A DNA stretch of 64,000 nucleotides from Herbaspirillum sp. ASV7 (lineage in GTDB: Bacteria > Pseudomonadota > Gammaproteobacteria > Burkholderiales > Burkholderiaceae_D): assembly GCF_016429215.1 (NCBI RefSeq), contig NZ_JAELUH010000002.1, forward strand, positions 1-64,000. The letters run 5' to 3'. Numbering within the stretch: the stretch's first letter is position 1; the number at the start of each line of letters is the position of its first letter. Of the stretch, positions 56,257-64,000 are shown in pieces. The notes below the pieces were generated by a model that saw only the letters and a program-made list of their open reading frames with translations, ran no database searches and had not been told where the DNA came from. Position numbers and translations under genes: made by a program.

Positions 56257-57295
56257 CCACGCCCAGTCCGTCGGCGCCCGCAGCGTCGAGCATGTCGACT
56301 ACCTGGATGGCTGGCGTGGCCTGGCCATCCTCTTCCTGCTGATCGGACATTTCTTTCCCCTGCCCGGGCTGAGCCTGGCACGTTTCGGCGTGAACCTCTT
56401 CTTCGTGCTCTCGGGGCTGTTGATGGGGCGGCTGCTGTTCATCAAGGAGACGCCCTTGCCGCTGTTCTACCGGCGGCGCATCTCGCGCATCTTCCCCGCC
56501 CTGTACACGCTGATCCTGCTGACGCTGGTGGTGCGCTGGTGGACCGCCGGCCCCATCGAATGGAACGAGACCGTGCTGGCGGCGCTGTTCCTGAACAATT
56601 ATTTCTCCGCGCACCCGGGGCATGCCGTCATGCCCTTCGGTCATACCTGGTCGCTGGCGGTGGAAGAACAGTCCTATGTGCTGCTGTCGCTGGTGGCGCT
56701 ATGCGTGCGCCAGCGCTGGTGTCGCGCACTGCCGGCCATGGCCTTGCTGGTGGCGGCTTGCGTGCTGGCGAGTTTCTGGTACTGGCATGCTTGCACCAGC
56801 GCGCAACTGGAGTTCGAGTTCTCCTACCACACAGAGACGGCCGGCTATGGCCTGTTCCTGTCAGTGCTGCTGGGCCTGTGGCTGCAGCACCGTGCCATCC
56901 CGCGCCTGCCAGGCTGGTGTTATCCGGCGCTGCTGCTGCTGGCCTTGATGCTGAACTGGTGGTCGGTGCCTTTTCCGGCCACCGTCGTGCTGGGCAATGG
57001 CGCCCTGGCACTGTTGCTGAACCTGCTGCCGCAGGCGCCACAGCTGTTCAGGCGCTGCCTGTCCTGGGCGCCGTTGCGCCAGCTGGGGCTGTGGTCGTTC
57101 TCGCTGTACCTGTGGCAACAGCCGCTGTACCTGGAACATTACTGGAACGGCCTGTCAGCCTGGATCGCCCTGCCCTTGAGCGTGCTCGCCGGCATCGTCT
57201 CCTACTATCTGGTGGAAAAACCGGTGCGCCAGGCCCTGAATCAACACTGGGGGCGCAAGATGGCCGGCGGCCCGGAAAAGGCAGCCACACGCTGA
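56249..57295 (+). CDS. Acyltransferase family 3 membrane protein (second)
   Basis: 348 residues, about ten membrane helices. YLDGWRGLAILFLLIGHF near the N terminus, FGVNLFFVLSGLLMGRLL and the HTWSLAVEEQ block are classic OafA-type signatures. It probably O-acetylates EPS sugars. Last gene of the decoration module and apparently the last gene of this transcription unit before a 199-bp gap. Confidence 0.9.
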   Translation: MADHAQSVGARSVEHVDYLDGWRGLAILFLLIGHFFPLPGLSLARFGVNLFFVLSGLLMGRLLFIKETPLPLFYRRRISRIFPALYTLILLTLVVRWWTAGPIEWNETVLAALFLNNYFSAHPGHAVMPFGHTWSLAVEEQSYVLLSLVALCVRQRWCRALPAMALLVAACVLASFWYWHACTSAQLEFEFSYHTETAGYGLFLSVLLGLWLQHRAIPRLPGWCYPALLLLALMLNWWSVPFPATVVLGNGALALLLNLLPQAPQLFRRCLSWAPLRQLGLWSFSLYLWQQPLYLEHYWNGLSAWIALPLSVLAGIVSYYLVEKPVRQALNQHWGRKMAGGPEKAATR

Positions 57296-57494
57296 CGGCA
57301 GGCTGACGCGCCCAGCGGCATGGCAGCGCAAATATTGAAACGCGGCAATGGATTGATGCATGCGGCCTGCGAGCCCAGGCCAGAGGCAGGAAAAGTCACG
57401 AAAATGCAGTAAAAAAGTTAGTAAATGGGCTATAGTTGCGCACGTTGGATGTTATCCGTAATGCAATATCAGACAGCGATCCAGGGGATCAGAA

Positions 57495-60281
57495 ATGGGA
57501 TGGACGATGGTAGATACAAAACGCAAGTGGCGCTTCTCGGCAACGGTCTGCGCTGTCATCCTGGTGTGCTCGGGCATTACCGCCTGCGGGCGTTTCCAGT
57601 CGGCTGACTCCCTGGTTGCCGAGGCCAAGCAGTACCAGCAGAAGGGCGACAACGCCGCTGCCGAGATCCAGCTGAAGAATGCCCTGCAGAAAGACGCCGA
57701 CAACGCCGAGGCACGCCTGATGCTGGGCAAGATCTATGCGGAAAGCGGCAATGCCGCCTCCGCCGACAAGGAGCTGCGGCGCGCCCTGGCGCTGGGCGTG
57801 AAGCCCGAGCAGGTACTGCCCTGGCTGGCGCGCGCCTTGCTCATGGAAGGCCAGTACGACAAGGTGCTGGAAGAAACGCGCTCCCTGCCGGTACAGGGCG
57901 ATATCGCCGCCCTGCGTGGCAATGCCTACCTGGGCCTGGGCAAATCCGACGAAGCCAAGGCCGCCTTCGAAGCCGCCCTGCAAAGCGATCCCAAGCTGCC
58001 CCAGGCGCTCATCGGCTTGGCGCGCAGCGCGCTGCTGGCGCGCGACGTCGATGGCGCCAACCGTCTCACCGACGAGGCCCTGGCCAAGAATCCCGACAAT
58101 ACCGATGTGATGATGTTCAAGGCCAACCTGCTGCGCGTCCAGGGCGCCCAGGACAAGGCCATGGAAGTGCTGGACCAGGTGATCAAGCTCAAGCCCGACA
58201 GCCTGGAGGCACGCCTGGCGCGCGCCGACATCGCCATCCGCAGCAACAAGTTCGACCTGGCCAAGGAAGACATCCAGGCGGCCCAGAAGGCCTCGCCCAA
58301 GAACCTGCTGCCGACCTATATGCAGGCGGTGCTGGACTTCAGCCAGGCCAAGAATGCCGATGCCCTCACCGACATCCAGAAAGTGCTGGCCGCAGCGCCC
58401 GACTACATGCCTGGTGTCCTCCTGGCCGGCGCCATCCAGTACGCGCTGGGGTCGATGCCGCAGGTCGAGCTGAACCTCAACAAGTACCTCGACAAGAATC
58501 CCAACGACGTCTACGCCCGCAAGCTGCTGGCCTCGGCGCAACTCAAGAGCGGCCAGAAGTCCAAGGCGGCGGCTTCGCTGGAGCCGGCGCTGAAGGTGGC
58601 GCCGCAAGATCCGGAACTGCTGGCGCTGGCCGGCGAGATCGCCATCGAGAACAAGGACTTCGCCAAGGCCACCGAATACTACGAAAAGGCCAGCGCACTG
58701 GCACCGCAGACGGCGCGCTACCACATGGGCCTGGGCCTGAGCAGCCTGGGTCGCGGCCAGAACGACAGCGCCGTATCGCAGTTCCAGACGGCCGCCAGCC
58801 TCGACACCAAGTCGCCCCAGGCCGACATCCTGCTGATCATGACGCAGATCCGTCTCAAGGAGTACGACAAGGCGCTGGCAGCCGCCAAGACCGCCGAGCG
58901 AGACCTGCCCGACAACCCGGTCGTGCAAAACCTCAAGGGCGGCATCTACATGGCCAAGAATGACCCGGCCAATGCCCGTGCCGCCTTCGAGAAGGCCTTG
59001 AGCATCGATCCCGGCTTCTTCGCACCGACTGCCAACCTGGCCCAGCTCGACCTGAACGAGAACAAGCCCGACGTCGCCAAGAAGCGCTTCGAAGCCGTGC
59101 TGGCCAAGGACAAGAAGAGCATCCCCGCCATGAGCGCACTGGCCAGCCTGGCCGATCGCCAGAAGCAGCCGCAGGAGGCTACCCAGTGGCTGGAGCGGGC
59201 GGTCAACGAGAATCCGGATTCGATCCAGGCCAATACCCAGCTCATCGCCCGCTACCTGCAAGTGGGTGAAAAGGCCAAGGCGCTGACCATGGCCCGCAAG
59301 CTGCAGACCGGCAACCCCACCGATGCCGGCGCGCTGGAGATGCTGGCCCAGGCCCAGTTCGCCAACGACGACAAGCAGGGCGCCCTGGCCAGCTACCAGC
59401 GCCTGGTGCAGCTGGTGCCGGATTCGGCGCCGGCGCAACTGCGTCTGGGTTCGCTCTACCTGGCCAACAACAACCAGCAGGGTGCGACCGAGGCAGTGCG
59501 CAAGGCGCTGGAGATCCAGCCTGACTTTACCGAGGCCGAAGTCTTCCGCGCCACCCTGTACTCGCAGGCGGGCGACACTGCCACGGCCCTGACGGTGGCC
59601 AAGCAGATGCAGAAGAAGCCTGCCCAGGCCATGGTGGGCTACGAGCTGGAGGGCAATATCCAGGCCTTCCAGAAGAAGCCCGACCTGGCCGCTGCCGCCT
59701 TCGCCCAGGCCTTCGCCCTGGACAAGCAAAACGTGCGCCTGCTCATGAAGCTGCATGGCGCCCTGCTGCTGGCCGGCAAGAACCAGGAAGCGGCCGCTGC
59801 GGCGGCCCAGTGGTTCAAGGCCCATCCCAACGATGTGGCCCTGCACCTCTACCTGGGTGAAAGCGCGCTGGCGCAAAAGCAGAACAAGGTCGCCATCGAC
59901 CACTACCAGCAGGTGCTGCGCCAGCAGCCCAACAATGTCGGCGCGCTCAACAACCTGGCCTGGGCCTACCAGCAGGAGCATGATCCGCGTGCCATCGAGA
60001 CTGCCGAAAAAGCCTATGCCGCTGCCAGCGACGCCGCGCCAGTGGTCGATACGCTGGGCTGGATGCTGGTCGAGAAGGGTGACACCGAACGTGGCCTGAC
60101 GCTGCTCAAGAAGGCTGCCACGCTCGCGCCGGACGCCCTGGACATCCGCTACCACCTGGTGCAGGCCCTGCTGAAATCGGGTGACAAGGCCGCTGCCCGC
60201 AGCGAACTGGAGAAGATTCTGGCCACCAACAAGCCCTTCCCTCAGAGCGATGAGGCCAAGGCGCTGCTGGGCAAGCTCTGA
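57495..60281 (+). CDS. prsT: PEP-CTERM system TPR-repeat lipoprotein PrsT
   Basis: A 928-residue lipoprotein. AGGGGA ribosome site before the ATG at 57495; lipobox ITAC with Cys31 after a hydrophobic signal segment. The mature part is almost entirely tandem TPR repeats (more than 20), expected to scaffold protein contacts in the periplasm or on the outer membrane. PrsT is the standard partner of PrsK/PrsR and XrtA loci. The 199-bp upstream gap suggests its own promoter. Confidence 0.96.
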   Translation: MGWTMVDTKRKWRFSATVCAVILVCSGITACGRFQSADSLVAEAKQYQQKGDNAAAEIQLKNALQKDADNAEARLMLGKIYAESGNAASADKELRRALALGVKPEQVLPWLARALLMEGQYDKVLEETRSLPVQGDIAALRGNAYLGLGKSDEAKAAFEAALQSDPKLPQALIGLARSALLARDVDGANRLTDEALAKNPDNTDVMMFKANLLRVQGAQDKAMEVLDQVIKLKPDSLEARLARADIAIRSNKFDLAKEDIQAAQKASPKNLLPTYMQAVLDFSQAKNADALTDIQKVLAAAPDYMPGVLLAGAIQYALGSMPQVELNLNKYLDKNPNDVYARKLLASAQLKSGQKSKAAASLEPALKVAPQDPELLALAGEIAIENKDFAKATEYYEKASALAPQTARYHMGLGLSSLGRGQNDSAVSQFQTAASLDTKSPQADILLIMTQIRLKEYDKALAAAKTAERDLPDNPVVQNLKGGIYMAKNDPANARAAFEKALSIDPGFFAPTANLAQLDLNENKPDVAKKRFEAVLAKDKKSIPAMSALASLADRQKQPQEATQWLERAVNENPDSIQANTQLIARYLQVGEKAKALTMARKLQTGNPTDAGALEMLAQAQFANDDKQGALASYQRLVQLVPDSAPAQLRLGSLYLANNNQQGATEAVRKALEIQPDFTEAEVFRATLYSQAGDTATALTVAKQMQKKPAQAMVGYELEGNIQAFQKKPDLAAAAFAQAFALDKQNVRLLMKLHGALLLAGKNQEAAAAAAQWFKAHPNDVALHLYLGESALAQKQNKVAIDHYQQVLRQQPNNVGALNNLAWAYQQEHDPRAIETAEKAYAAASDAAPVVDTLGWMLVEKGDTERGLTLLKKAATLAPDALDIRYHLVQALLKSGDKAAARSELEKILATNKPFPQSDEAKALLGKL

Positions 60282-60291
60282 AGGCATGACC

Positions 60292-60540
60292 ATGGCCATC
60301 CTGGACGACATCAAGACCCTGCTGGGGGAAGCCCTGGGACTGCCCCAGAGCTGCCGTGACTGGCAGCGCGACACACCGCTGCTGGGCAGCGTCGCCGAGC
60401 TCGACTCGGCGGCGGTGATCCACATCATCGCCTCGCTGGAGGAGCGCTACGGCATCCAGTTCGACGATGAGGACATCGATGCCAGCCTCTTCGAGACGGT
60501 GGGCAGCCTGGTGGCCTTCGTCGAGGGCAAGCTGGCGTGA
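60292..60540 (+). CDS. Acyl carrier protein, exosortase locus-associated
   Basis: 82 residues from the ATG at 60292 (AAGG 7 nt upstream; the ATG at 60286 is too close to a site). The phosphopantetheine Ser39 lies in ELDSAAV (family consensus DSL). Four helices as in ACP. The last bases overlap the GTGA start of hydrolase 2. It could carry the group activated by the AMP ligase at 16092 and altered by the decarboxylase. Confidence 0.9.
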   Translation: MAILDDIKTLLGEALGLPQSCRDWQRDTPLLGSVAELDSAAVIHIIASLEERYGIQFDDEDIDASLFETVGSLVAFVEGKLA

Positions 60541-61382
60541 CCAGCCCGGGGACTGCCAGCGCGCGGGTCCTGCCCTTCTTCCTGCCGGCCGCGCAGGGCG
60601 CGCGCCTGTGCCTGTACCACGCGCCGGCGCCCGGTCAGCCCTGCCATGGCGGGATGGTCTTCGTGGCTCCCTTTGCCGAGGAAATGAACCGCAGCCGCCG
60701 CATGGCCGCCCTGCAGGCGGCTGCCATGGCGCGCGCGGGCATCGGCGTGCTCATCATCGACCTGTACGGCTGCGGCGACAGCGCCGGTGAACTGGCCGAT
60801 GCCCAATGGTCGCTCTGGCATGACGATATCAGCCTGGCGCTGGACTGGCTGCGCGCACGCCTGCAGGCGCCGGTGGGCCTGCTGGGCGTGCGCCTGGGCG
60901 CGCTGCTGGCCCTGGATGTGGCGCGCACCCGCACCGACGACGTCAGTGCCCTGCTCTTTTGCAACCCGGTGCTGGACGGCCAGGCCTACATGACGCAATT
61001 CCTGCGGCTGCGGCTGGCCGCCGGCCTGCTCAGCGCGCAGGAGTCCGACGGACCGACCAGCATCCAGGAGATGCGGGCGATGCTGCAGGAGGGTGAATTG
61101 CTGGAGGTGGCCGGCTACGAACTCAGTGGCGCGCTGCTGGCCGCCATCGATGGCTTGCATGCCAGGGTCCACCTGCCCGTCGGGGTGGCGGTGCACTGGC
61201 TGGAAGTGGTGCGCGAGGCCAATGCGCCGCTGTCGCCGGCCATCGCCAAGGTCGCCCAGGCCTGGTCGCTCACGCCGCAAGTGGTCGAGGGGCCGGCCTT
61301 CTGGTCCACCCCCGAGGTCAGTACCTGCCCGGCCCTGATCGAACTGGCCACGAGCTTGGCCCTGTCCTCGCTGAGACCCTGA
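60537..61382 (+). CDS. Exosortase A-associated hydrolase 2 (alpha/beta fold, nucleophile missing)
   Basis: 281 residues; GTG start overlapping the ACP stop. Alpha/beta hydrolase fold (VFVAPFAEEMNRSRR, LIIDLYGCGDS). The nucleophile elbow normally GxSxG reads GVRLG with Arg119 in place of Ser. So it may not be a standard esterase. It lies between the ACP and hydrolase 1, implying action on a carrier-linked substrate or a binding role. Confidence 0.9.
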   Translation: MTSPGTASARVLPFFLPAAQGARLCLYHAPAPGQPCHGGMVFVAPFAEEMNRSRRMAALQAAAMARAGIGVLIIDLYGCGDSAGELADAQWSLWHDDISLALDWLRARLQAPVGLLGVRLGALLALDVARTRTDDVSALLFCNPVLDGQAYMTQFLRLRLAAGLLSAQESDGPTSIQEMRAMLQEGELLEVAGYELSGALLAAIDGLHARVHLPVGVAVHWLEVVREANAPLSPAIAKVAQAWSLTPQVVEGPAFWSTPEVSTCPALIELATSLALSSLRP

Positions 61383-61384
61383 CC

Positions 61385-62266
61385 ATGGACTATGAAGAAC
61401 AGGCCTGCAGCCTGGATTGCGCCGGCCAGCAACTGATCGGCATCCTGACGTTGCCCTTGCCCGATGCCGCTACCGGTAGCGATTCCGAGGCCACAGCCAC
61501 GCCCGCCGTGCCGGGCATCCTGATGCTGGTCGGTGGCGCGCAATACCGCAGCGGCAGCCATCGCCAGTTCACCTTGCTGGCACGCAGCTTTGCGGCGGCC
61601 GGCTTCCCGGTCATGCGCGTGGATTTCCACGGCATGGGCGACAGCCAGGGCGATACCGCCGATTTCGAAACCTTCGGGCCCGATATCGATTGCGCCCTGT
61701 CCGCCTTCAGCCAGGCTGTTCCGACGCTGGCCGGCGTGGTCCTGTGGGGCTTGTGCGACGGTGCCTCGGCGGCCCTGCTGCATGGGCATGCCGACGCCCG
61801 GGTACGGGGCATGGTGCTGGTCAACCCCTGGGCCAGGACCGAGAGCGGGCAGGCCCAGGCCTACCTGAAGCACTACTACCGCTCGCGCCTGTGGAGCCGC
61901 GAGCTGTGGGGCAAGATCCTGCGCGGACGCTTTGATGCCAAGGCGGCGCTGCTGTCGCTATGGCAGCAGATACGACGCGCTCTGGGCGGCTCCGGCCCGG
62001 CGGTGCAGGCCAGCCTGCCCGATCGTTTGCAACGAGGCTATGAAGGCTTTGGCGGTCCTGTGCTGCTGATCCTCTCCGGCCAGGACCTGACCGCGCGCGA
62101 ATTCGCCGACCTCGCCACTCCGGGTAGCCGCTGGGAAGCCCTGCTGCAGGCCGAGCGCACTACCCGGCTCGACTTGCCCGAGGCCAATCACACCTTTTCG
62201 ACCCGCAGCTGGCGCCAGGAAGTGGCGCAGGCAACGCTGCAATGGCTGGCGCGCTGGCGTACCTGA
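61385..62266 (+). CDS. Exosortase A-associated hydrolase 1 (alpha/beta fold, Cys nucleophile)
   Basis: 293 residues. Alpha/beta hydrolase with DFHGMGDS (oxyanion loop region) and the elbow GLCDGAS where Cys124 replaces the usual Ser; C-terminal EANHTFS offers the catalytic His. Belongs to the exosortase A-associated hydrolase 1 family. It may act as a thioesterase or acyltransferase for the ACP-bound group. It lies 2 bp after hydrolase 2. Confidence 0.9.
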   Translation: MDYEEQACSLDCAGQQLIGILTLPLPDAATGSDSEATATPAVPGILMLVGGAQYRSGSHRQFTLLARSFAAAGFPVMRVDFHGMGDSQGDTADFETFGPDIDCALSAFSQAVPTLAGVVLWGLCDGASAALLHGHADARVRGMVLVNPWARTESGQAQAYLKHYYRSRLWSRELWGKILRGRFDAKAALLSLWQQIRRALGGSGPAVQASLPDRLQRGYEGFGGPVLLILSGQDLTAREFADLATPGSRWEALLQAERTTRLDLPEANHTFSTRSWRQEVAQATLQWLARWRT

Positions 62267-62345
62267 AACTGGGCGTCGAGGCAGGCCTGCTCAAATGCGC
62301 AATAGCGGCTAAGTAATCAGGATGGAGGGCGGCTACACTGGCGCC

Positions 62346-63167
62346 ATGAAACCGGCCTACTCCGAACAACTCTACCGTGACAGGATGGCGCGCGTGGTCG
62401 CGCTGATGGTCGCCGATCCGATGGCCCAGCATCGACTGGAGGACCTGGCGGCAGCGGCGGCTTTTTCGCCCTTCCATTTCCATCGTCTCTATCGTGGTCT
62501 GATGGGGGAAACCGTCACCCAGACCCTGCGGCGCCTGCGTCTGGCGCGGGCCTCGCTGCTGCTGTCGCAGGGGCGCGGCAGCGTCACCGAGATTGCCCTG
62601 GCCTGCGGCTATGACAGCCCGCAAGCCTTCAGTCGGGCATTCCAGCGCTTTGCCGGGCACTCGCCGCGTGCGTTCCAGCGCCGCATCGCACGGCTGGCCG
62701 ATGACCAGGCCGGCAGCCCGAACGTCACGCTCAGGGAGATCGCCGCCCTGCAATTGCAGGGGTTGCGGCATCATGGTCCCGCCGCGACGATTCCGCATAC
62801 CCATCGCCACCTGCGACAACTGCTTGGTCAGCGCGCGGTCAGTCCGTGGCTGGGCCTGTGCCAGGGCGATCCCGAAGAAGGCGATTTTCGCTACTTTGCG
62901 GCCACCCGACTGGCGCACGGCCAACTGGAAGATCCGCGCTTGCAGACCATCGAGCTACCGGCGGGGCTGTACGCCAGCCATACCCTGCTCGGTCCCTACA
63001 GCCAGATCAACGCGACCATCGAAGCCCTGTATGCCAGCTGGCTACCCGGCAGCGGCTTTGAACCGGATCATCGCCCGCTGCTGGAGCTCTATCACCCCCA
63101 TACGCGGGGCGCCGCAGCGTCGGCCAGGCGCACCGATCTGCTCATTCCCGTGCGGCCGCTGTCCTAG
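62346..63167 (+). CDS. AraC-family regulator with C-terminal GyrI-like effector domain
   Basis: About 273 residues from the ATG at 62346; an ATG at 62322 is also possible, and neither has a well-spaced ribosome site. N-terminal AraC double helix-turn-helix (LEDLAAAAAFSPFHFHRLYR; VTEIALACGYDSPQAFSRAF) and a C-terminal GyrI-like small-molecule-binding domain (VTLREIAALQLQGLRHHG...). Reverse order to classical AraC, as in Rob/SoxS-GyrI proteins. Probably senses a drug-like compound. The EPS locus ends before it. Confidence 0.9.
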   Translation: MKPAYSEQLYRDRMARVVALMVADPMAQHRLEDLAAAAAFSPFHFHRLYRGLMGETVTQTLRRLRLARASLLLSQGRGSVTEIALACGYDSPQAFSRAFQRFAGHSPRAFQRRIARLADDQAGSPNVTLREIAALQLQGLRHHGPAATIPHTHRHLRQLLGQRAVSPWLGLCQGDPEEGDFRYFAATRLAHGQLEDPRLQTIELPAGLYASHTLLGPYSQINATIEALYASWLPGSGFEPDHRPLLELYHPHTRGAAASARRTDLLIPVRPLS

Positions 63168-63246
63168 CCTGCGCACCTGTATCGGCTGGGTAGGCCGGCT
63201 TGCCTGCATGATTTCTTGACCGTCTTCTTTTCTTTCGAGGCTCACC

Positions 63247-64000
63247 ATGACCCTTTTGCGCAGGCTGTGCCTGGTGCTGATGTACTCCCTGCTGCTGCCC
63301 GTTCAGGCCGGCAATGTCGGTTTCCAGCGGCAGGTCGCTCCCGATCCCGATGGTGCTGCGCTGGAAGTGGCAATCTGGTATCCCGGCCAGACGCCGGCAG
63401 CACCGCTGGCGATGGGTGCGATCTCGCAACCGGTGGCCCTCGACGGCCCCATTGCAGGAAGCCGGCTGCCCCTGATCGTGATCTCCCACGGCACCGGCGG
63501 CTCCTACCTGTCCCACTACGACACCGCCCTGGCGCTGGCGCAGGCCGGGTTTATCGTGGTCGCACCCAACCATACGGGCGACACCTACCTGGACCAGCGG
63601 CGCAGCCTCTATATCCTGGAACGGGCACGCCACATCAGCCGGGTGCTGGATTACATGCTCTCCGCATGGCCGCAACGCGCGAGCATCGACCCCGGACGCA
63701 TCGGCATGTTCGGCTTTTCGGCGGGGGGATTCACGACGCTGGTGAGTATTGGTGGACGGCCCGACACGGGGATGATCACGCCATTCTGTGGCGACCATCC
63801 CGGCCACTTCGCGTGCCAGTTGCTGGCACGCAGCCAGGCCGGGGCCGCGCTGCCTGCACCAGGCCCGCAGGGCAAGGCCGATCCGCGCGTCAAGGCGGCC
63901 GTGGTGGCCGCGCCGGCGCTGGGCTTCAGCTTTGCCCAGGGTGGCCTGGATGGCGTCAGCGTCCCGGTGCAGTTATGGCGCGCCGAAGACGACACCATCC
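63247..64000 (+). CDS. Secreted dienelactone-hydrolase-like alpha/beta hydrolase (3' end outside window)
   Basis: At least 251 residues from the ATG at 63247 (GAGG 6 nt upstream), running off the right edge. Signal peptide ~1-21 (LLLPVQAG), PLIVISHGTGGS oxyanion loop, and nucleophile elbow GFSAGG. The middle resembles the predicted dienelactone hydrolase/PAF-acetylhydrolase group. The catalytic Asp (RAEDD) lies near the cut and the His is outside. Substrate unknown; no link to the EPS locus is seen. Confidence 0.85.
   Translation, partial: MTLLRRLCLVLMYSLLLPVQAGNVGFQRQVAPDPDGAALEVAIWYPGQTPAAPLAMGAISQPVALDGPIAGSRLPLIVISHGTGGSYLSHYDTALALAQAGFIVVAPNHTGDTYLDQRRSLYILERARHISRVLDYMLSAWPQRASIDPGRIGMFGFSAGGFTTLVSIGGRPDTGMITPFCGDHPGHFACQLLARSQAGAALPAPGPQGKADPRVKAAVVAAPALGFSFAQGGLDGVSVPVQLWRAEDDTI

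Noticed and set aside
57434..57449. Possible sigma-54 promoter before prsT (TGGGCTATAGTTGC)
   Set aside because: The spacing between GG and GC is one base short, which normally abolishes sigma-54 recognition.
57600..60250. Repetitive DNA suggestive of tandem repeats
   Set aside because: The periodicity is due to TPR coding units in prsT and the units diverge in sequence; not a CRISPR or satellite.
57489..60428. Very long minus-strand open frame (979 codons) opposite prsT
   Set aside because: It mirrors the plus-strand TPR gene in GC-rich DNA; its product is low-complexity with no recognisable domain, while the plus strand has a lipobox and TPR repeats.

Overview
The window is high-GC chromosomal DNA from a Gram-negative bacterium, most likely a betaproteobacterium of the Oxalobacteraceae (Herbaspirillum-like). 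That assignment is inferred from gene families, gene order and codon usage; no rRNA gene is present to confirm it. Most of the window is one large exopolysaccharide (EPS) locus of the exosortase A (XrtA)/PEP-CTERM type, with short unrelated regions at both ends. No tRNA, rRNA, CRISPR array, insertion sequence or prophage was seen.

Left flank (1-7,000): a minus-strand ftrABCD-type iron uptake operon, cut at the left edge inside ftrD and preceded by a strong Fur box. It is followed by two methyl-accepting chemotaxis proteins flanking a stand-alone receiver protein whose phospho-acceptor Asp is replaced by Glu.

PEP-CTERM satellite genes (7,000-10,900): two secreted PEP-CTERM proteins, a sterol-desaturase-family membrane enzyme and a periplasmic trypsin-like protease, all on the minus strand. 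A third PEP-CTERM protein lies at 23,111 on the plus strand. Each of the three PEP-CTERM genes has a good -24/-12 (sigma-54) promoter directly upstream. This fits the PrsK/PrsR two-component system encoded nearby, because PrsR is a GAFTGA-containing sigma-54 activator.

EPS locus, minus-strand arm (10,924-22,548): read in transcription order it encodes an initiating sugar-phosphate transferase, PrsK, PrsR, an acyl-CoA ligase, a PLP-dependent decarboxylase, an acyltransferase-3 protein, an AlgI-like MBOAT acyltransferase and an AlgJ-like partner. The genes are tightly coupled.

EPS locus, plus-strand arm (23,111-62,266): a PEP-CTERM protein, a YdcF-like protein, a membrane-anchored beta-helix protein, two enzymes for a GalNAcA-type precursor, and a GNAT protein. 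After a structured 380-bp leader come the chain-length determinant, tyrosine autokinase, outer-membrane beta-barrel, ATPase, UDP-GlcNAc 2-epimerase, deacetylase, FemAB-like protein, glycosyltransferases, XrtA fused to EpsI, amidotransferase, O-antigen ligase-like protein, a further deacetylase, and a Wzx flippase. A seldom-described decoration module follows (ATP-grasp, DegT aminotransferase, alpha/alpha-toroid protein, deacetylase, acyltransferase). The locus closes with PrsT, an acyl carrier protein and two exosortase-associated alpha/beta hydrolases. The usual Wza-type export lipoprotein is not present.

Right flank (62,300-64,000): an AraC-family regulator with a GyrI-like domain and a truncated secreted alpha/beta hydrolase.

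Taken together, the genes look able to make, modify, flip, polymerise and partly export an acidic, amidated and acylated polysaccharide, while XrtA processes secreted PEP-CTERM proteins that probably associate with it.
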